Assembly: GCF_963576615.1 (NCBI RefSeq)
Contig: NC_088711.1
Span: 2,046,001 to 2,110,000 of the forward strand
Direction: 5' to 3'
DNA: 64,000 nt
DNA from: Watersipora subatra
Lineage: Eukaryota > Bryozoa > Gymnolaemata > Cheilostomatida > Watersiporidae
Shown: piece by piece, positions 12,801-23,639 of the stretch
How the letters are laid out: each line of letters opens with the position of its first letter
Position numbering within the stretch: the first letter of the stretch is position 1
Notes under the pieces: generated by a model
Seen by the model: the letters and a program-made list of their open reading frames with translations, nothing else
Database searches by the model: none
Told to the model about the DNA's origin: nothing
Made by a program: the position numbers and the translations under genes

Positions 12801-15800
12801 TTAATCAAACATGAATGAAGAAATACAGAGTAGAAATCTTATCACATAAAGTGAATATATTACATACAACGCTATGTATAAGTAGGAATTTTAATCCCAA
12901 TGATTAACTGTGTGGTACTGAAGGGCAGATCACAGTGATCTACATTTACTAAAATTGAAGCAAAAAAGTTGTAAATCCGTAAGAGTAGTAGTAGATACAA
13001 TATGTGACTGAATATGTACTTAGATATTTTGGTCATATGATACATAAATACAAGTTTCCCAGCTTTCTCTGTGCCCAGTCTATTTTTGACTTTTGAATGG
13101 ACCAACCCAAATGTTGATAATATCCGCTCAATACTAGCACTAGAGTTGATTTTTTGAAACACAAAATACTTGATAAACTGAATTCTAACAATCCAACCAC
13201 TTTGGCTTGTGCCCACTAAATGGAGTATTAGTTTAAAAGCCTAAAGCTTTTGCCCAAAAGGATGGTCAGTATTGTTTTAATATCTAATTATAAGCAATCC
13301 TTTCTCACTGGCCAGATTTGAAAAAGTTTTCATTGATTATTAGAGACAATGATGGGATTAGTATATTTCATATGGTTTTTATATATCACCAGTACAAGTA
13401 ATGGGTTCATCCTGTCACTAATGAAATAATAGAAAAAAATATTAAGAAAAAAGTAAGTTTTCAGCAATAGCGCCATAAATTTATTTTGTGCGATGCTCTC
13501 CTCAGGCGCCATTTGACTAAAACCGTCAAACCGTGCCTGAGGAGTGCATCGCTCGAAACAAATTTGTAGCGCTATTGCTGAAAATTTAATTTCTTAATAT
13601 TTTTTTCTATTATATATATTAATTAATTATATTAATGCAACTTATATATACGTGTATATACATAGGTTGCATTAATTTAATCAATTTTTTTTATTTCATT
13701 ATATATTTGAACTTTGGCATTTGGTTATTTTTGCTTACGAAATTGTAACGTTTTGAGGGACTCGATACATTATTGCCGGAATTACTTCATTTGTTTAGAC
13801 AAATGTTTGCTCAAGTGTTACGTTGTGCCTAGAGACATTGTGCCTACACTATTTGTACTTAGAGACATTGCGCCTACACTATTTGTACATAGAGACATTG
13901 TGCCTACACCATTTGTACATAGAGACATTGTGCCTACACTATTTGTACATAGAGACATTGTGCCTACACTATTTGTACCTAGAGACATTGTGCCTACACT
14001 ATTTGTACCTAGAGACATTGCGCCTACACTATTTGTACCTAGAGACATTGTGCCTACACTATTTGTACATAGAGACATTGTGCCTACACTATTTGTACAT
14101 AGAGACATTGCGCCTACACTATTTGTACATAGAGACATTGTGCCTACACCATTTGTACATAGAGACATTGTGCCTACACTATTTGTACATAGAGACATTG
14201 TGCCTACACTATTTGTACATAGAGACATTGTGCCTACACTATTTGTACATAGAGACATTGTGCCTACACTATTTGTACCTAGAGACATTGTACCTACAAT
14301 ATTTGTACCTAGAGACATTGCGCCTACACTATTTGTACCTAGAGACATTGTGCCTACACTATTTGTACCTAGAGACATTGTGCCTACACTATTTGTACAT
14401 AGAGACATTGTGCCTACAATATTTGTACCTAGAGACATTGTGCCTACACTATTTGTACATAGAGACATTGTGCCTACACTATTTGTACATAGAGACATTG
14501 TGCCTACACTATTTATACCTAGAGACGATCACAAGTCGAGGTTTGACCGTAATAAACACTAGTCAAGGTTTGATTAGTAGATGGATTTTTATTTTTCATT
14601 GCTTTCTTTGATGTATAGAATTAGGAGGCAGTTTCATATATAATTGACTGTTTAGTAAAACAGCTCCAAGGAGAAACGGTTCATTGAACATTTAAATTTT
14701 TAGTAAATTGATGAGAGCAAGTGTCAACGTGAGATTTGTTGTAGCTTATTTCCCGGTGCTTATAAACTCCAGCGTGCATGGAGTCATGTACTTCTACTAC
14801 TTGATGGCAGCGATGGGTGAGTGGACGCGCCCCTACCTCTGGTGGAAGAGATATATCACTCTAATGCAGATGGTCAGTATTATCAATCTATCTACTTTAA
14901 CAGAGAAGTTGAGAATTTAAAATAGTTTGTCTTAAGGAAACAGGCCAGGTTAATTTTATTAACCAACTAGAATACTGTCCGTATTGCAATATCCATTATG
15001 GAGTTAGGTGGTGTCAGTCTTGATCTTGCTTGTGTCAGTTACTAGGCTTGCAAAATATTAATTGCTCATACTAACAAAAAATCTATTGTCTTTGATCAAT
15101 CTCATTTGTGACACTGTTGGTATTATGATATTTGTATTAAAGTGTGTATTAGTCATACTGATCCGTTGCCTGCGGGAGTCGACCATGAAACTAGCAAGGG
15201 GTGGGACTTGGGGAAACTACAAGGAGTGGAGCTCAGTGAAACTAAGCTAGGGGTGGGACTTAGATCAACTACAAGGAGTGGAGCTCAGTGAAATTAGCAA
15301 GGGGTGGGACTTGGGGAAACTACAAGGAGTGGAGCTCAGTGAAACTAAGCTAGGGGTGGGACTTAGGTCAACTACAAGGAGTGGAGCTCAGTGAAATTAA
15401 GCTAGGGGTGGGACTTAGATCAACTACAAGGAGTGGAGCTCAGTGAAACTAAGCTAGGGGTGGGACTTAGGTCAACTACAAGGAGTGGAGCTCAGTGAAA
15501 TTAAGCTAGGGGTGGGACTTAGATCAACTACAAGGAGTGGAGCTCAGTGAAATTAAGCTAGGGGTGGGACTTGGGGAAACTACAAGGAGTGGAGCTCAGT
15601 GAAATTAAGCTAGGGGTGGGACTTAGGTCAACTACAAGGAGTGGAGCTCAGTGAAACTAAGCTAGGGGTGGGACTTAGGTCAACTACAAGGAGTGGAGCT
15701 CAGTGAAATTAAGCTAGGGGTGGGACTTAGATCAACTACAAGCAGTGGAGCTCAGTGAAACTAAGCTAGGGGTGGGACTTAGGTCAACTACAAGGAGTGG

Positions 15801-16858
15801 AGCTCAGTGAAATTAAGCTAGGGGTGGGACTTAGGTAAACTAGCAAAGGACGAATAGTCATTACCAGTCTTTGTACATTCAGGAGCCTCATCGGAAGCTG
15901 CCTGTGAATTCTGCATCCTAGTTTGTTAATTTAAGCTTTTCCATGTGAAGAGGGCCCATTTCATTAGAGCTTCTTGGGTGCTGAACAAATACAATCTTGC
16001 TTTTGGCTTGGAAACATTTAGAGCTTGTCAACAAACTTGTCAACATTTTGTGGTACAAACTTTAATATCTTGACATTTCAAGTTAATCTATTTCAATATC
16101 TGCCTTGAAATCTTCGTCTGTTGATGCAGATATTTTTATGTCTGTATACTATTACCTCTCCACATGACCTTTACAGTATTACCTCTCCACATATTCTTTA
16201 CACTATTAGTTCTCCACACAGTCATTTAAAAAGAAGATTGTATCTCATACCTAGACGCAAAAGCACTTTCAGCAGTCACCACACTTCATCTTTAGCTCAG
16301 TTTTAGTTGCAAAGTTTCGTACACATTTGTTGGTTTCCCCACAATTCCTTCCAGCCCAGGAACATTTTCCTCTCTCATGGGTGTTGCAGCTGTGCTTTCA
16401 GCTCTCTCATCCTAATAAAAGTTATCCTATACATTGGACTTGTGATGCAGCAATAATGGCTAGCGACCATAACAGTACTGTTGATGTACATTTGATTATA
16501 AGCAGTTAGTATTTAAACTTTTATTTCTATTCAAGGGTGCAACCTGCCAGCTTTAGCGCTGACTTTGCAGATTTTACCTCTGCTTTCTTTGCTCTTTGTC
16601 AAAGCACCCTCAACAGTGAAGGCCTGCATATTTGTCTGTGGCAATTACATTGCTCTGTATTTGTAGGTTCAGTTTTGGGTGGTTGCCATACACATTCTCC
16701 ACTCTATCTACCTTGACTGTGGCTACCCTAAAGGCTACCAGTGGCTCCTCGTGGCATTTCTTATAACCCAGAAGGTCCTCTTCATGAACTTCTACCTCAA
16801 GGCCTACAACAACTCCGCTGCTCGAGCATCAAAGAAAGGCAGTTCCAAGAATGAGTGA
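6814..16858 (+). CDS. Elongation of very-long-chain fatty acids protein (ELOVL family), N-terminus missing
   Basis: Condensing enzyme of the ER fatty-acid elongation cycle: it joins malonyl-CoA to a long-chain acyl-CoA. Coding exons: 6814-7001, 9139-9225, 9332-9388, 10549-10663, 14745-14872, 16667-16858 (stop TGA 16856-16858). All joins keep frame, giving about 255 residues. Visible family marks are [10 protein letters not shown] near the N-terminus, [17 protein letters not shown] with the catalytic HxxHH box (exon at 10549), [12 protein letters not shown] and [12 protein letters not shown]. Several hydrophobic segments fit a multipass ER protein, and the C-terminus is lysine-rich (SKKGSSKNE). 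The first exon here opens in phase 1, so a short upstream coding exon of perhaps 25 residues is missing. The WWI and GGG context resembles ELOVL4-type enzymes more than ELOVL2/5, which is only a tentative subclass. At exon 5, 14718 is also an in-frame acceptor, but 14745 fits the family length better. Introns carry four minisatellites. Confidence 0.95.
7983..8655. repeat. 34-bp minisatellite, ~20 copies, in elongase intron
   Basis: The unit reads GAAGTGTGTTTCTATAGATG then TGCAACTGGGCAGA, repeated about 20 times with a few internal deletions (for example near 8160 and 8490). It lies in the intron between the coding exons ending at 7001 and starting at 9139. It contains no exon sequence. Confidence 0.95.
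10625..12200. repeat. 45-bp minisatellite, ~35 copies, starting inside an elongase exon
   Basis: The unit is 45 bp (GTGGTGGATAACAGTGAAGC, then ACTGCGGGGTTGGTTCAGGTAGGTA). The first unit is the last ~39 bp of the elongase exon 10549-10663, including its splice donor CAG|GTAGGT. The remaining copies fill the start of the following intron, so the donor-like text TTCAGGTAGG recurs in most units. Reading on in frame past the true donor meets TAG at once in the first intronic unit. Minus-strand open frames across the array are repeat artefacts. Confidence 0.95.
12550..13216 (-). mobile_element. hAT transposase relic (C-terminal dimerisation region)
   Basis: A minus-strand frame at 12872-13216 contains [18 protein letters not shown] followed by a [14 protein letters not shown]-type stretch, the typical hAT-family C-terminal dimerisation motif. 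The upstream catalytic part is absent, so this is a decayed fragment. Text such as GGTTTAAACCG around 12609-12619 may belong to the same element. The outer limits are approximate. It lies in the elongase intron 10664-14744. Confidence 0.7.
13432..13620. repeat. Imperfect ~190-bp inverted repeat
   Basis: The left arm (TTTTCAGCAATAGCGCCATA and flanks, with GCGATGCTCTCCTCAGGC) pairs with a right arm that reads as its reverse complement (GCCTGAGGAGTGCATCGC ... GCGCTATTGCTGAAAA). The centre is near 13525. It looks like a small foldback transposon in the elongase intron. Confidence 0.75.
13831..14526. repeat. 30-bp minisatellite, ~23 copies, in elongase intron
   Basis: The unit AGAGACATTGTGCCTACACT followed by ATTTGTACAT is repeated about 23 times with few substitutions (CAT/CCT, TGCC/CGCC). 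Since 30 is divisible by 3, two plus-strand frames and one minus-strand frame stay open through the whole array and give repetitive peptides. The array sits inside an intron of a well-supported gene, so I regard these frames as non-coding. Confidence 0.95.
15185..15840. repeat. 52-bp minisatellite, ~12.5 copies, in elongase intron
   Basis: The unit GAAATTAAGCTAGGGGTGGG then ACTTAGATCAACTACAAGGA and GTGGAGCTCAGT recurs about 12.5 times between coding exons 14745-14872 and 16667-16858. The copies differ mainly at ACTTAGRTCA versus ACTTGGGGAA. Confidence 0.95.
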
Positions 16859-17346
16859 GGTGGTTGCGACAGCAACGGCAGCAGCTCTATACTCTGTTGC
16901 TTCAGCCAATCACACTCACTCTCTGCTTGACTATTAACCTCCCTAATTCGCTTTGGCTTCTCTCGACTGCTCACCAACGTTTATTATACTCATGCGTAGC
17001 TATTGATTTGGTATTGATGATTGTTCCATGATTTGTAGGCGTCTGTCTCCATGGATTCACTAAAAGGAGCACTTGCAGTTTACTGCCTTTTTACATACCT
17101 TGTGATGTTGTATTTAGAGCTACTGTATGTTACAATCATATTCTTAGACGGCCTGTTTCTAGTTGCCTCCTCCATAGAGTCATAGAGTCAATCTCTTGTC
17201 TTTCTCTATTTTTACACTTGAATTATGTAAGGCATCTATTTTGAGACGATTGTTTTTACTGGTTTCTTAAATACATACACATTTGTAATATGCCAAATTT
17301 GTATTTTGCCATCTTAAATTGCTGCCAAGTTGATATGGTCAATAAA
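16859..17346 (+). other. Elongase 3' UTR with AATAAA
   Basis: Non-coding sequence follows the elongase stop. The first canonical AATAAA hexamer is at 17341-17346, so a 3' UTR of roughly 500 bases is likely. This is inferred from the hexamer only. Confidence 0.55.
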
Positions 17347-17689
17347 TAAGTGCTTATAGAGTGCTGCCTAGATTGAGTAACAATCATACACTGTGGTACA
17401 TTGTCTTAGCCTCAGAATGTGATATTCAGCTCACGTTTTCTCTGTCAGCCAATATGAGCAGTTGGTTGAACAATGCTTTTCTGCATATATGCCCAGGAGC
17501 TTCTGGTAGGAATCATATATAAGTAGTAGCTTTGTTCCAATGAGAGCATGATCACAGCGCTTGGTACCCTTTTTAGATAAGTAGGCCTAAGTACAGCAAA
17601 TAGCCACTGCAATTCCACTCTCCCTTGTCCGATAAATACATGTAGACAGAATTAACTGCTTTGCAGGTTGGTGAAAGTGTGAATTGGCA

Positions 17690-18170
17690 TCCCAGTGTTT
17701 ATAATTGCTGGGTGGTAAGTGTGAATTGGGACAACAGTGTTTATAATTGCTGGGTGGTAAGTGTGAATTGGGACAACAGTGTTTATAATTGCTGGTTGGT
17801 AAGTGTGAATTGGGACAAGTGTTTATAATTGCTAGTTGGTAAGTGTGAATTGGGACAACAGTGTTTATAATTGCTGGTTGGTAAGTGTGATTTGGGACAA
17901 CAGTGTTTATCATTGCTGTTTGGTAAGTGTGAATTGGGACAACAGTGTTTATAATTGCTGGTTGGTAAGTGTGAATTGAGACACCAGTGTTTATTATTGC
18001 TGGATGGTAAGTGTGAATTGGGACAACAGTGTTTATAATTGCTGGTTGGTAAGTGTGAATTGGGACAACAGTGTTTATAATTGCTGGTTGGTAAGTGTGA
18101 ATTGGGACAACAGAGTTTATAATTGCTGGTTGGTAAGTGTGAATTGGGACAACAGTGTTTATAATTGCTG
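17690..18170. repeat. 42-bp minisatellite, ~11.5 copies
   Basis: The unit AATTGGGACAACAGTGTTTA followed by TAATTGCTGGTTGGTAAGTGTG is repeated about 11.5 times just downstream of the elongase. Almost every unit carries GGTAAGTG, a perfect splice-donor-like word on the plus strand. Two minus-strand open frames across it are repeat artefacts. Confidence 0.95.
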
Positions 18171-18569
18171 ACAATAATCATAACGATGGTTAATTCGATC
18201 ATGCTAAAGCTGATATTTTTACAAATTTACGGACTAAGAGTAGACCCAATATAGTTTTCTCTCGTTAATTTTGTGAGGGAATTATGTCTGTCAATATTAA
18301 AACAGAATGCAAATGTGTAACATCCAAGATGTGAAGAGGTAGGCGCTTGCTATGATCTACTGCTCAAAAGGTAGAGTTTGATGAGCATTAGATGAATATA
18401 TAATTGTATAAGTTACATATCACATTCAAATCTACAAAATAAACAAAATCTTCCTATTATTGCTATTTGCATTTCAAAGGCTTTGGGCTCATAAATACAT
18501 GCACATATAAGAGATACACTAGGCCTCTTATGCAACTTTGGAAACCTTGTCCTAAGTTGTTTGAACAAC

Positions 18570-18630
18570 TATGCAACAAGCCATTATGTGAATTTGTTTA
18601 TTATAAACAAATTCCCACAATGGCTTGTTG
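18570..18630. repeat. Small hairpin
   Basis: CAACAAGCCATTATGTGAATTTGTTTA is followed directly by its imperfect reverse complement (TAAACAAATTCCCACAATGG, then CTTGTTG), giving a stem of about 27 bp with almost no loop. It is probably a transposon scrap. Confidence 0.7.
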
Positions 18631-18781
18631 CAGGATTCACATGGGAGATTTTTGTGGGTTCACATGTGGTTTCCAATTGTAAATAGCATTGGACACTGCT
18701 GAAGATTCACATGGTAACTTAATTTCTTGAATAAAATGGGCCAAAATGGGAATTATTGGTCGCTCAGGCAAAGCTTATTTC

Positions 18782-19258
18782 ATAGGTGAAATTTATAAAC
18801 AATCTATTTCGGCATAGATGACGTTTAGAGCGCCTATTGTTAAATCGAAACAGTCATGTTTTGATACAAGATTCTCGGGAATTTCGATGGGAAATATTGT
18901 GAAAAAATGTCGGCAGTGTTCTTCTCTTCATTGGAAGAGGCCAACAGTTTTATAAGAAAAGAGGAGCTACGAACAAAGCAGGGAAGAATTTCTCGCAGAC
19001 TATAGCATTTGGTGGTACGTAGATCAATGTTGGGGCAAGAATACTTGGTTGGAGTTGGCAACTGATTCCGAATATGTAGTCAATATATTGGAGTAAATCC
19101 TATTCTATACTTTAGAGAAACCAAAAAAAGACATCATCATTTCAGTAATTGTCTTGGCTGGCAGCTATTCCTTGAATCATTTACCTGTGCAAATAATTTT
19201 ACTGACATCCCATTGGTCGTCATCTAAGCAGAAATAGATTGTTTATAAATTTCACTAA
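18782..19258. mobile_element. Foldback element with ~40-bp inverted repeats
   Basis: The left arm GTGAAATTTATAAACAATCT (then ATTTCGGCATAGATGACG) recurs as its reverse complement at about 19212-19256. The interior (~390 bp) shows no recognisable protein. The family is unknown and the target duplication is not clear. Confidence 0.65.
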
Positions 19259-20970
19259 TCAGGATCATGTTATGTTATATAGCCTGTACATGATGCCTCT
19301 AAATAAGCCTCCTCAAATGCGGCACGCTTTCTTACCATGCCAATCTATGCCAGTCAATGCCCAGTATGTATAGTCAACCCAATCATTGTCGCCGCTGGCC
19401 ATCGACCTATCGCGCTTGCTAAGCTCGCAGAACACAAGCTATTTACAGCAGTTGGAACTGCGCTAATTTACCGGCTTACCGACCAGCCGGTGAACGCATT
19501 TACACAAATTAATAAAAGGGGTAGTACCTGTATAATTACTTTATAGTATGTTATTAAAACACAATAAAATGTAATTTATATTAAATATATCATATGAAAA
19601 ACTTATTAATATTACATTAATAAATTTATTATTTTAAAAAATATAAATTCAATTGTTATACAATGATAATGATTGAACGTACGCACAATGGTGTCATTCC
19701 TTCAAGAACAACTTTTGAAGCGAGGCTCAAGGGAAGTTACATCACCTTGTCGTCAGTTGAGCCGTTAAAAGGTCTATTTATTTGGCTGCAGGTAGGGATT
19801 TAACGTAATTGCTTGTCACTAGTGTCATTACAGAGTCGCTAACTCAGAATCAGTAAGTAAAGCTTTTATTTGGCGTTTCAAGTTATTGAATCCGTTATGA
19901 ATACAGAAATTAACGATAAATATCGCTGAATTACAAGTGCAATGCCAAGGCATACGTCGAACACTTTTAATATACATATTCTGTCAAAAGCGTGGCGTAG
20001 CAGGAGAACATGTACGACAGAAAATGAGTGAATTTAAGATTTTAAATTTCTCTATATCACGGCAAATAACAGCAACCATAACCTAAAACAAATTTGAATA
20101 TGTGTATTGTTCTATTGTATAAAGGTTATCAATCGTGCTCTTTTCTAAGCCCCTCTACATTGTTTAACATACCTCCACAGAGTGAAATAAAAACATTTTT
20201 TGTAATCTAACATGTTCCTAGTGATTATGGTAGGTATGAGAGTAACTCTAACCGTGTTGGTAAATAATTACTTCCATTTGAATTTTCCATCGAAAGCATA
20301 ACCTTAGATGCGTTTTCACTTCGGACTGACAAGATTTCTCTTCTCTATTTTATTTTGCTACGTCCTTGTGTAAGTTTATCCTACACATTACTTTTGTTTT
20401 GCTGCATTTTCTGAAGTCCGAATATCAATACGTAAAATTAAGTACATGAAAGCAAGCTAATATACACTTTCATTGGAAACTTAATCATCTGAATGAAGCT
20501 AAATAATTTTTCATTGGTTGAACTGTGTAAGAAACTTCCAAATCAAACTTTAATGCTCCTAGAAAGGCTTCGAAAAGTTAAATTTTGGACTTCAAAAGGT
20601 ATGGCACTGCTGGTCTGTTGTCTATCTGCCATGTCCCTATTGCTAATAGCAATTTTAAGTGTTTATTCATTATGTTCTTAATAATACTCGCATGTATAGC
20701 ATTATTAGTTGCAAGAAAAAATTTGCTGTATTGATCTACTAAAATTTTATACACAGGTCAAGGTCATCCAGCTTATTCTCATTTTGTAATAGTAGTTGTT
20801 ACAGCCATCAATTTGCTCTACATTATTAACTCTATATTGAATTTTTTGCATGCCACTTTTTCGTATCAACTGTGACACACTTTCTATTACTGATACCTTT
20901 GTGCAACCTATACAAAGCAATAAAAATGTGTTACTTATATGATAGCGATGCTAGTATGTCACCAAAAAAG
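19259..20970. other. Intergenic, nothing recognised
   Basis: AT-rich sequence between the elongase and cytochrome c genes. Short open frames at 19337-19546 and 20493-20681 have no recognisable domain and no convincing splice context. Confidence 0.4.
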
Positions 20971-21103
20971 GTATTGAGCTTTTAAGAGCTTGTAATCACA
21001 TTTTCACATATTTTGCACCTACAACACCACAGAGTAAGACATGGTGTATATTTTGATACCAAATAACTGTAATGTGAATTTTGTTGCAAGTCAACCTTTA
21101 ACA
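20970..21103. mobile_element. Solo end of the TTAA-flanked element family
   Basis: The stretch from GAGCTTTTAAGAGCTTGTAA to GTTGCAAGTCAACCTTTAA matches the right end of the complete copy at 30131-31008, with about 10% differences. No left end is found upstream, so it is a truncated copy. It again ends at TTAA. Confidence 0.8.
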
Positions 21104-22119
21104 ATGATTTCATACATTTTATCCAGTCTGCTGTTCATTATGATTCTCTTGATTTTTGTGCTACCGCTAATAACTCTTTTGCACATCTAGAGCACTTTTT
21201 GACAGTGTATAAATTAACAGTCACGCTTGGGTAAAGAAATTGGAATGTTATTTACAGAATACTGGAGGCAATGAACATAGGTCTTCCTGTTGTTCAGCCT
21301 TTGTTAGGCATACTAATGATCAACTAGCTCGTCATCAATTTTTTTATTGTGACGGTGTAGCGAGTCGCTCTTGTGCAAACCACATACAAATTAGGAATTA
21401 TTTTTGTACATGTAGCTACTAACAGTTAATTACTCTTTCAACTCGTCACTGTTGGATTGCGTGTCAATTTCTGTTTCTGATGTATTAGTTCAGTGGCTCA
21501 GTTGATTGTGCTTAGCCCTCATTCAGTTAAAAGGTAGGTCGTGTCACTTGCTTCAGTATCGTCGCAATTTCACCGCTTGCAACCTTATAATCATGTTTTG
21601 TTAAGTTCAGTAGCGGGCGAATAATTGCTTCGAACCGCATAACATTCTTGTATCCTAACATACTCCTACATTTTATTGAATTTTATCATTATTGAAGTTG
21701 AATGATATACCAACAGTACGGTTGACAAAAGTGTTTCATCTTTGTTGTGAGTTGAACACGAGTGCTGATCACCGATAAATAAAATGTTTAAAACCTGTTG
21801 AAAATCATTTTGACCACAAATCCTGCTTCGACACAATTGCACCATGATTGCAGTTGTTCTGACAAGTTTCATGTTTTAAAAAATACTAACAGTACTTTAA
21901 GGACTGCAGTTAAATGGCTATATTAATTAATGACCATATAATTGTTGATACAAATGCAATAAGATTCGATAAAATCTGTTGTCCGTCATGCTATACAAAG
22001 ATGAAATCTTTGTATAGAATTCGCAATGACATTAATGAGCATCGTTTTTGTGTTAACTTTAAAATGGCTAAAAATATATTCATTGGATGTTGGCTGGTTT
22101 GGTTATCTTAGAAACAAAA
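21104..22119. other. Upstream flank of cytochrome c
   Basis: No coding exon is recognised. The 5' UTR and promoter of cytochrome c must lie here, but I see no motif that fixes the start of transcription. Confidence 0.35.
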
Positions 22120-23639
22120 ATGGGAGAAGAAGATACTATTGAAGGAAATGCAGCAAAAGGAAAGAAAATATTTGTTCAGAAATGTGCCCAGTGTCATACT
22201 GTGGAGAAGACTGGCAAGCATAAGACCGGTCCGAACCTGCATGGACTGATAGGAAGAAAAACCGGGCAAGCTCAAGGCTTCCAATATACGAAGGCCAATC
22301 AGGACAAGGGTGAGTTATGTATATTCTTCATGAGTACTGAAGTTTACGTTGCTCGTGTAATTTCATTCAAATAGTAGTCTGATGGTAGAATTCCTCAAGT
22401 GCTTACACTGTAGTAGGAGATGCTTTCCATCAGATGCCTGTGCCAGCTAATTCAATACAGTCATACCTCGACCAGCGAGCTTAATACGTTCTAGGGCTGA
22501 ACTCGTATGTCAGCGTACTTGTGTCTCAAGCCATTATTTCCTATATAAAATAACTAAATACAAATTAATTCATTACCATACTCTGAAAAAAACAAAACAG
22601 AATATTACAGTGGAAAAAACGTTTTTCAACTGTCGTAATTTAGTACGTACACTTAAAAAGTAACAAATACCTATTTAGTTTGTTAAAATATGCAGGTTTT
22701 TACCTTCGAGACCGAGGTAGAGGCTAACAGCGGTCAGAGAGACTTGACAGCAATATGCTCGGTACACTGAACTTTTGTGAGACTACATAACAGGAACTTT
22801 AAATTTAACTTAAATAAATTTAGCATGCTAAATACACATTTCAAGCAGCTGTTTTAATCTTTAAATTTTTTTTATCACCTCTGGTTAGGCGCTTTTTGCC
22901 TCGCATTTACTATAACAATTACTCGACCTTTTAAACATTTTTTTCAAGCTTATTTGAGGAGAAAGATCCCGCGATGCTGTTCTCAAAAGCGGTCCCTCAC
23001 ACACTTGGTCATATAGTGTCCATCGAGAACCGGCTCGTATCTCAAAGATTACTCGTATCTCAAAGAAGAACCTTGTTCAAAATGCTTTTTGTATTGCATA
23101 TATGTTGGGCCACTCGTATGTCGAGGTATGACTGTAGTCTTCTTCAATTCACCCTCATTATTATCGACATGCTTTCATCATGCTTGATTTCTTCATTCTA
23201 TTGACAATATTGGAGTATTACTGTGCCCACAAAATGATGGCAATGAAGTGCTACTTCCGTCCAAATGTTGTTCATTGAATTGTTAGCTATCTGTCGACTG
23301 AAGTGCAAAATGCTGGGATATGTGGAGTATTATTTTTTTAATATTACTTTAGCTTTTTCGCCAGAATTACGGGCTGGGACTTATGTGTAATTGGCTCATT
23401 TAGTATTGAAATACAAGTGGAATATTATGGCTTGTCTGGAAAAGTTTTGATCATGAAACAAACTTTATATGGATTGTTGATTAAATCTAGGAATTACTTG
23501 GGGCAAAGATACTCTGTGGATTTACCTTGAGAATCCGAAGAAATACATTCCTGGAACCAAGATGGTGTTTGCTGGACTAAAGAAGAAACAAGAGAAAGCA
23601 GACCTGATAGCTTATCTGAAGTCAGCATCCGCTAAGTAG
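22120..23639 (+). CDS. Cytochrome c (mitochondrial electron carrier), complete, two exons
   Basis: Small haem protein of the mitochondrial intermembrane space. It carries electrons from complex III to cytochrome oxidase and also triggers apoptosome assembly. Exons: 22120-22309 and 23491-23639 (stop TAG). The joined frame gives 112 residues, normal for an animal cytochrome c with a slightly longer N-terminus ([18 protein letters not shown]). The haem-attachment CAQCH box, [14 protein letters not shown], the WGKDTLW segment and the axial methionine in PGTKMVFAG are all present. The ATG at 22120 sits in AAAATGG, a good initiation context. The single intron splits the glycine codon after KANQDK, the position also used in vertebrate somatic cytochrome c genes. 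The intron contains a 677-bp transposon. A hexamer AATAAA at 24146-24151 could end the transcript. Nothing suggests a processed pseudogene. Confidence 0.97.
22458..23134. mobile_element. pogo/Tigger-like inverted-repeat element, 677 bp, in cytochrome c intron
   Basis: Left end CAGTCATACCTCGACCAGCG and the reverse complement of the right end (CAGTCATACCTCGACATACG) match. TA flanks both sides (22456-22457 and 23135-23136). The word CTCGTATSTC occurs repeatedly inside both ends, and ATACGTTCT lies about 30 bp from the left end. It is closely related in design to the element at 4321-5571. No transposase is present. Confidence 0.88.

Noticed and set aside
13714-14611. Long plus-strand frames of 282 and 262 codons ([10 protein letters not shown] repeats) and a 226-codon minus frame
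   Set aside because: Open only because the 30-bp unit is divisible by 3 and lacks stops; the array is inside an elongase intron.
14718-14744. Earlier acceptor for elongase exon 5
   Set aside because: In frame, but it adds nine residues absent from relatives; 14745 after TTTGTTGTAG has a better acceptor and gives the family length.
17587-18202. 195- and 139-codon minus frames
   Set aside because: Products of the 42-bp minisatellite; no independent coding signal.
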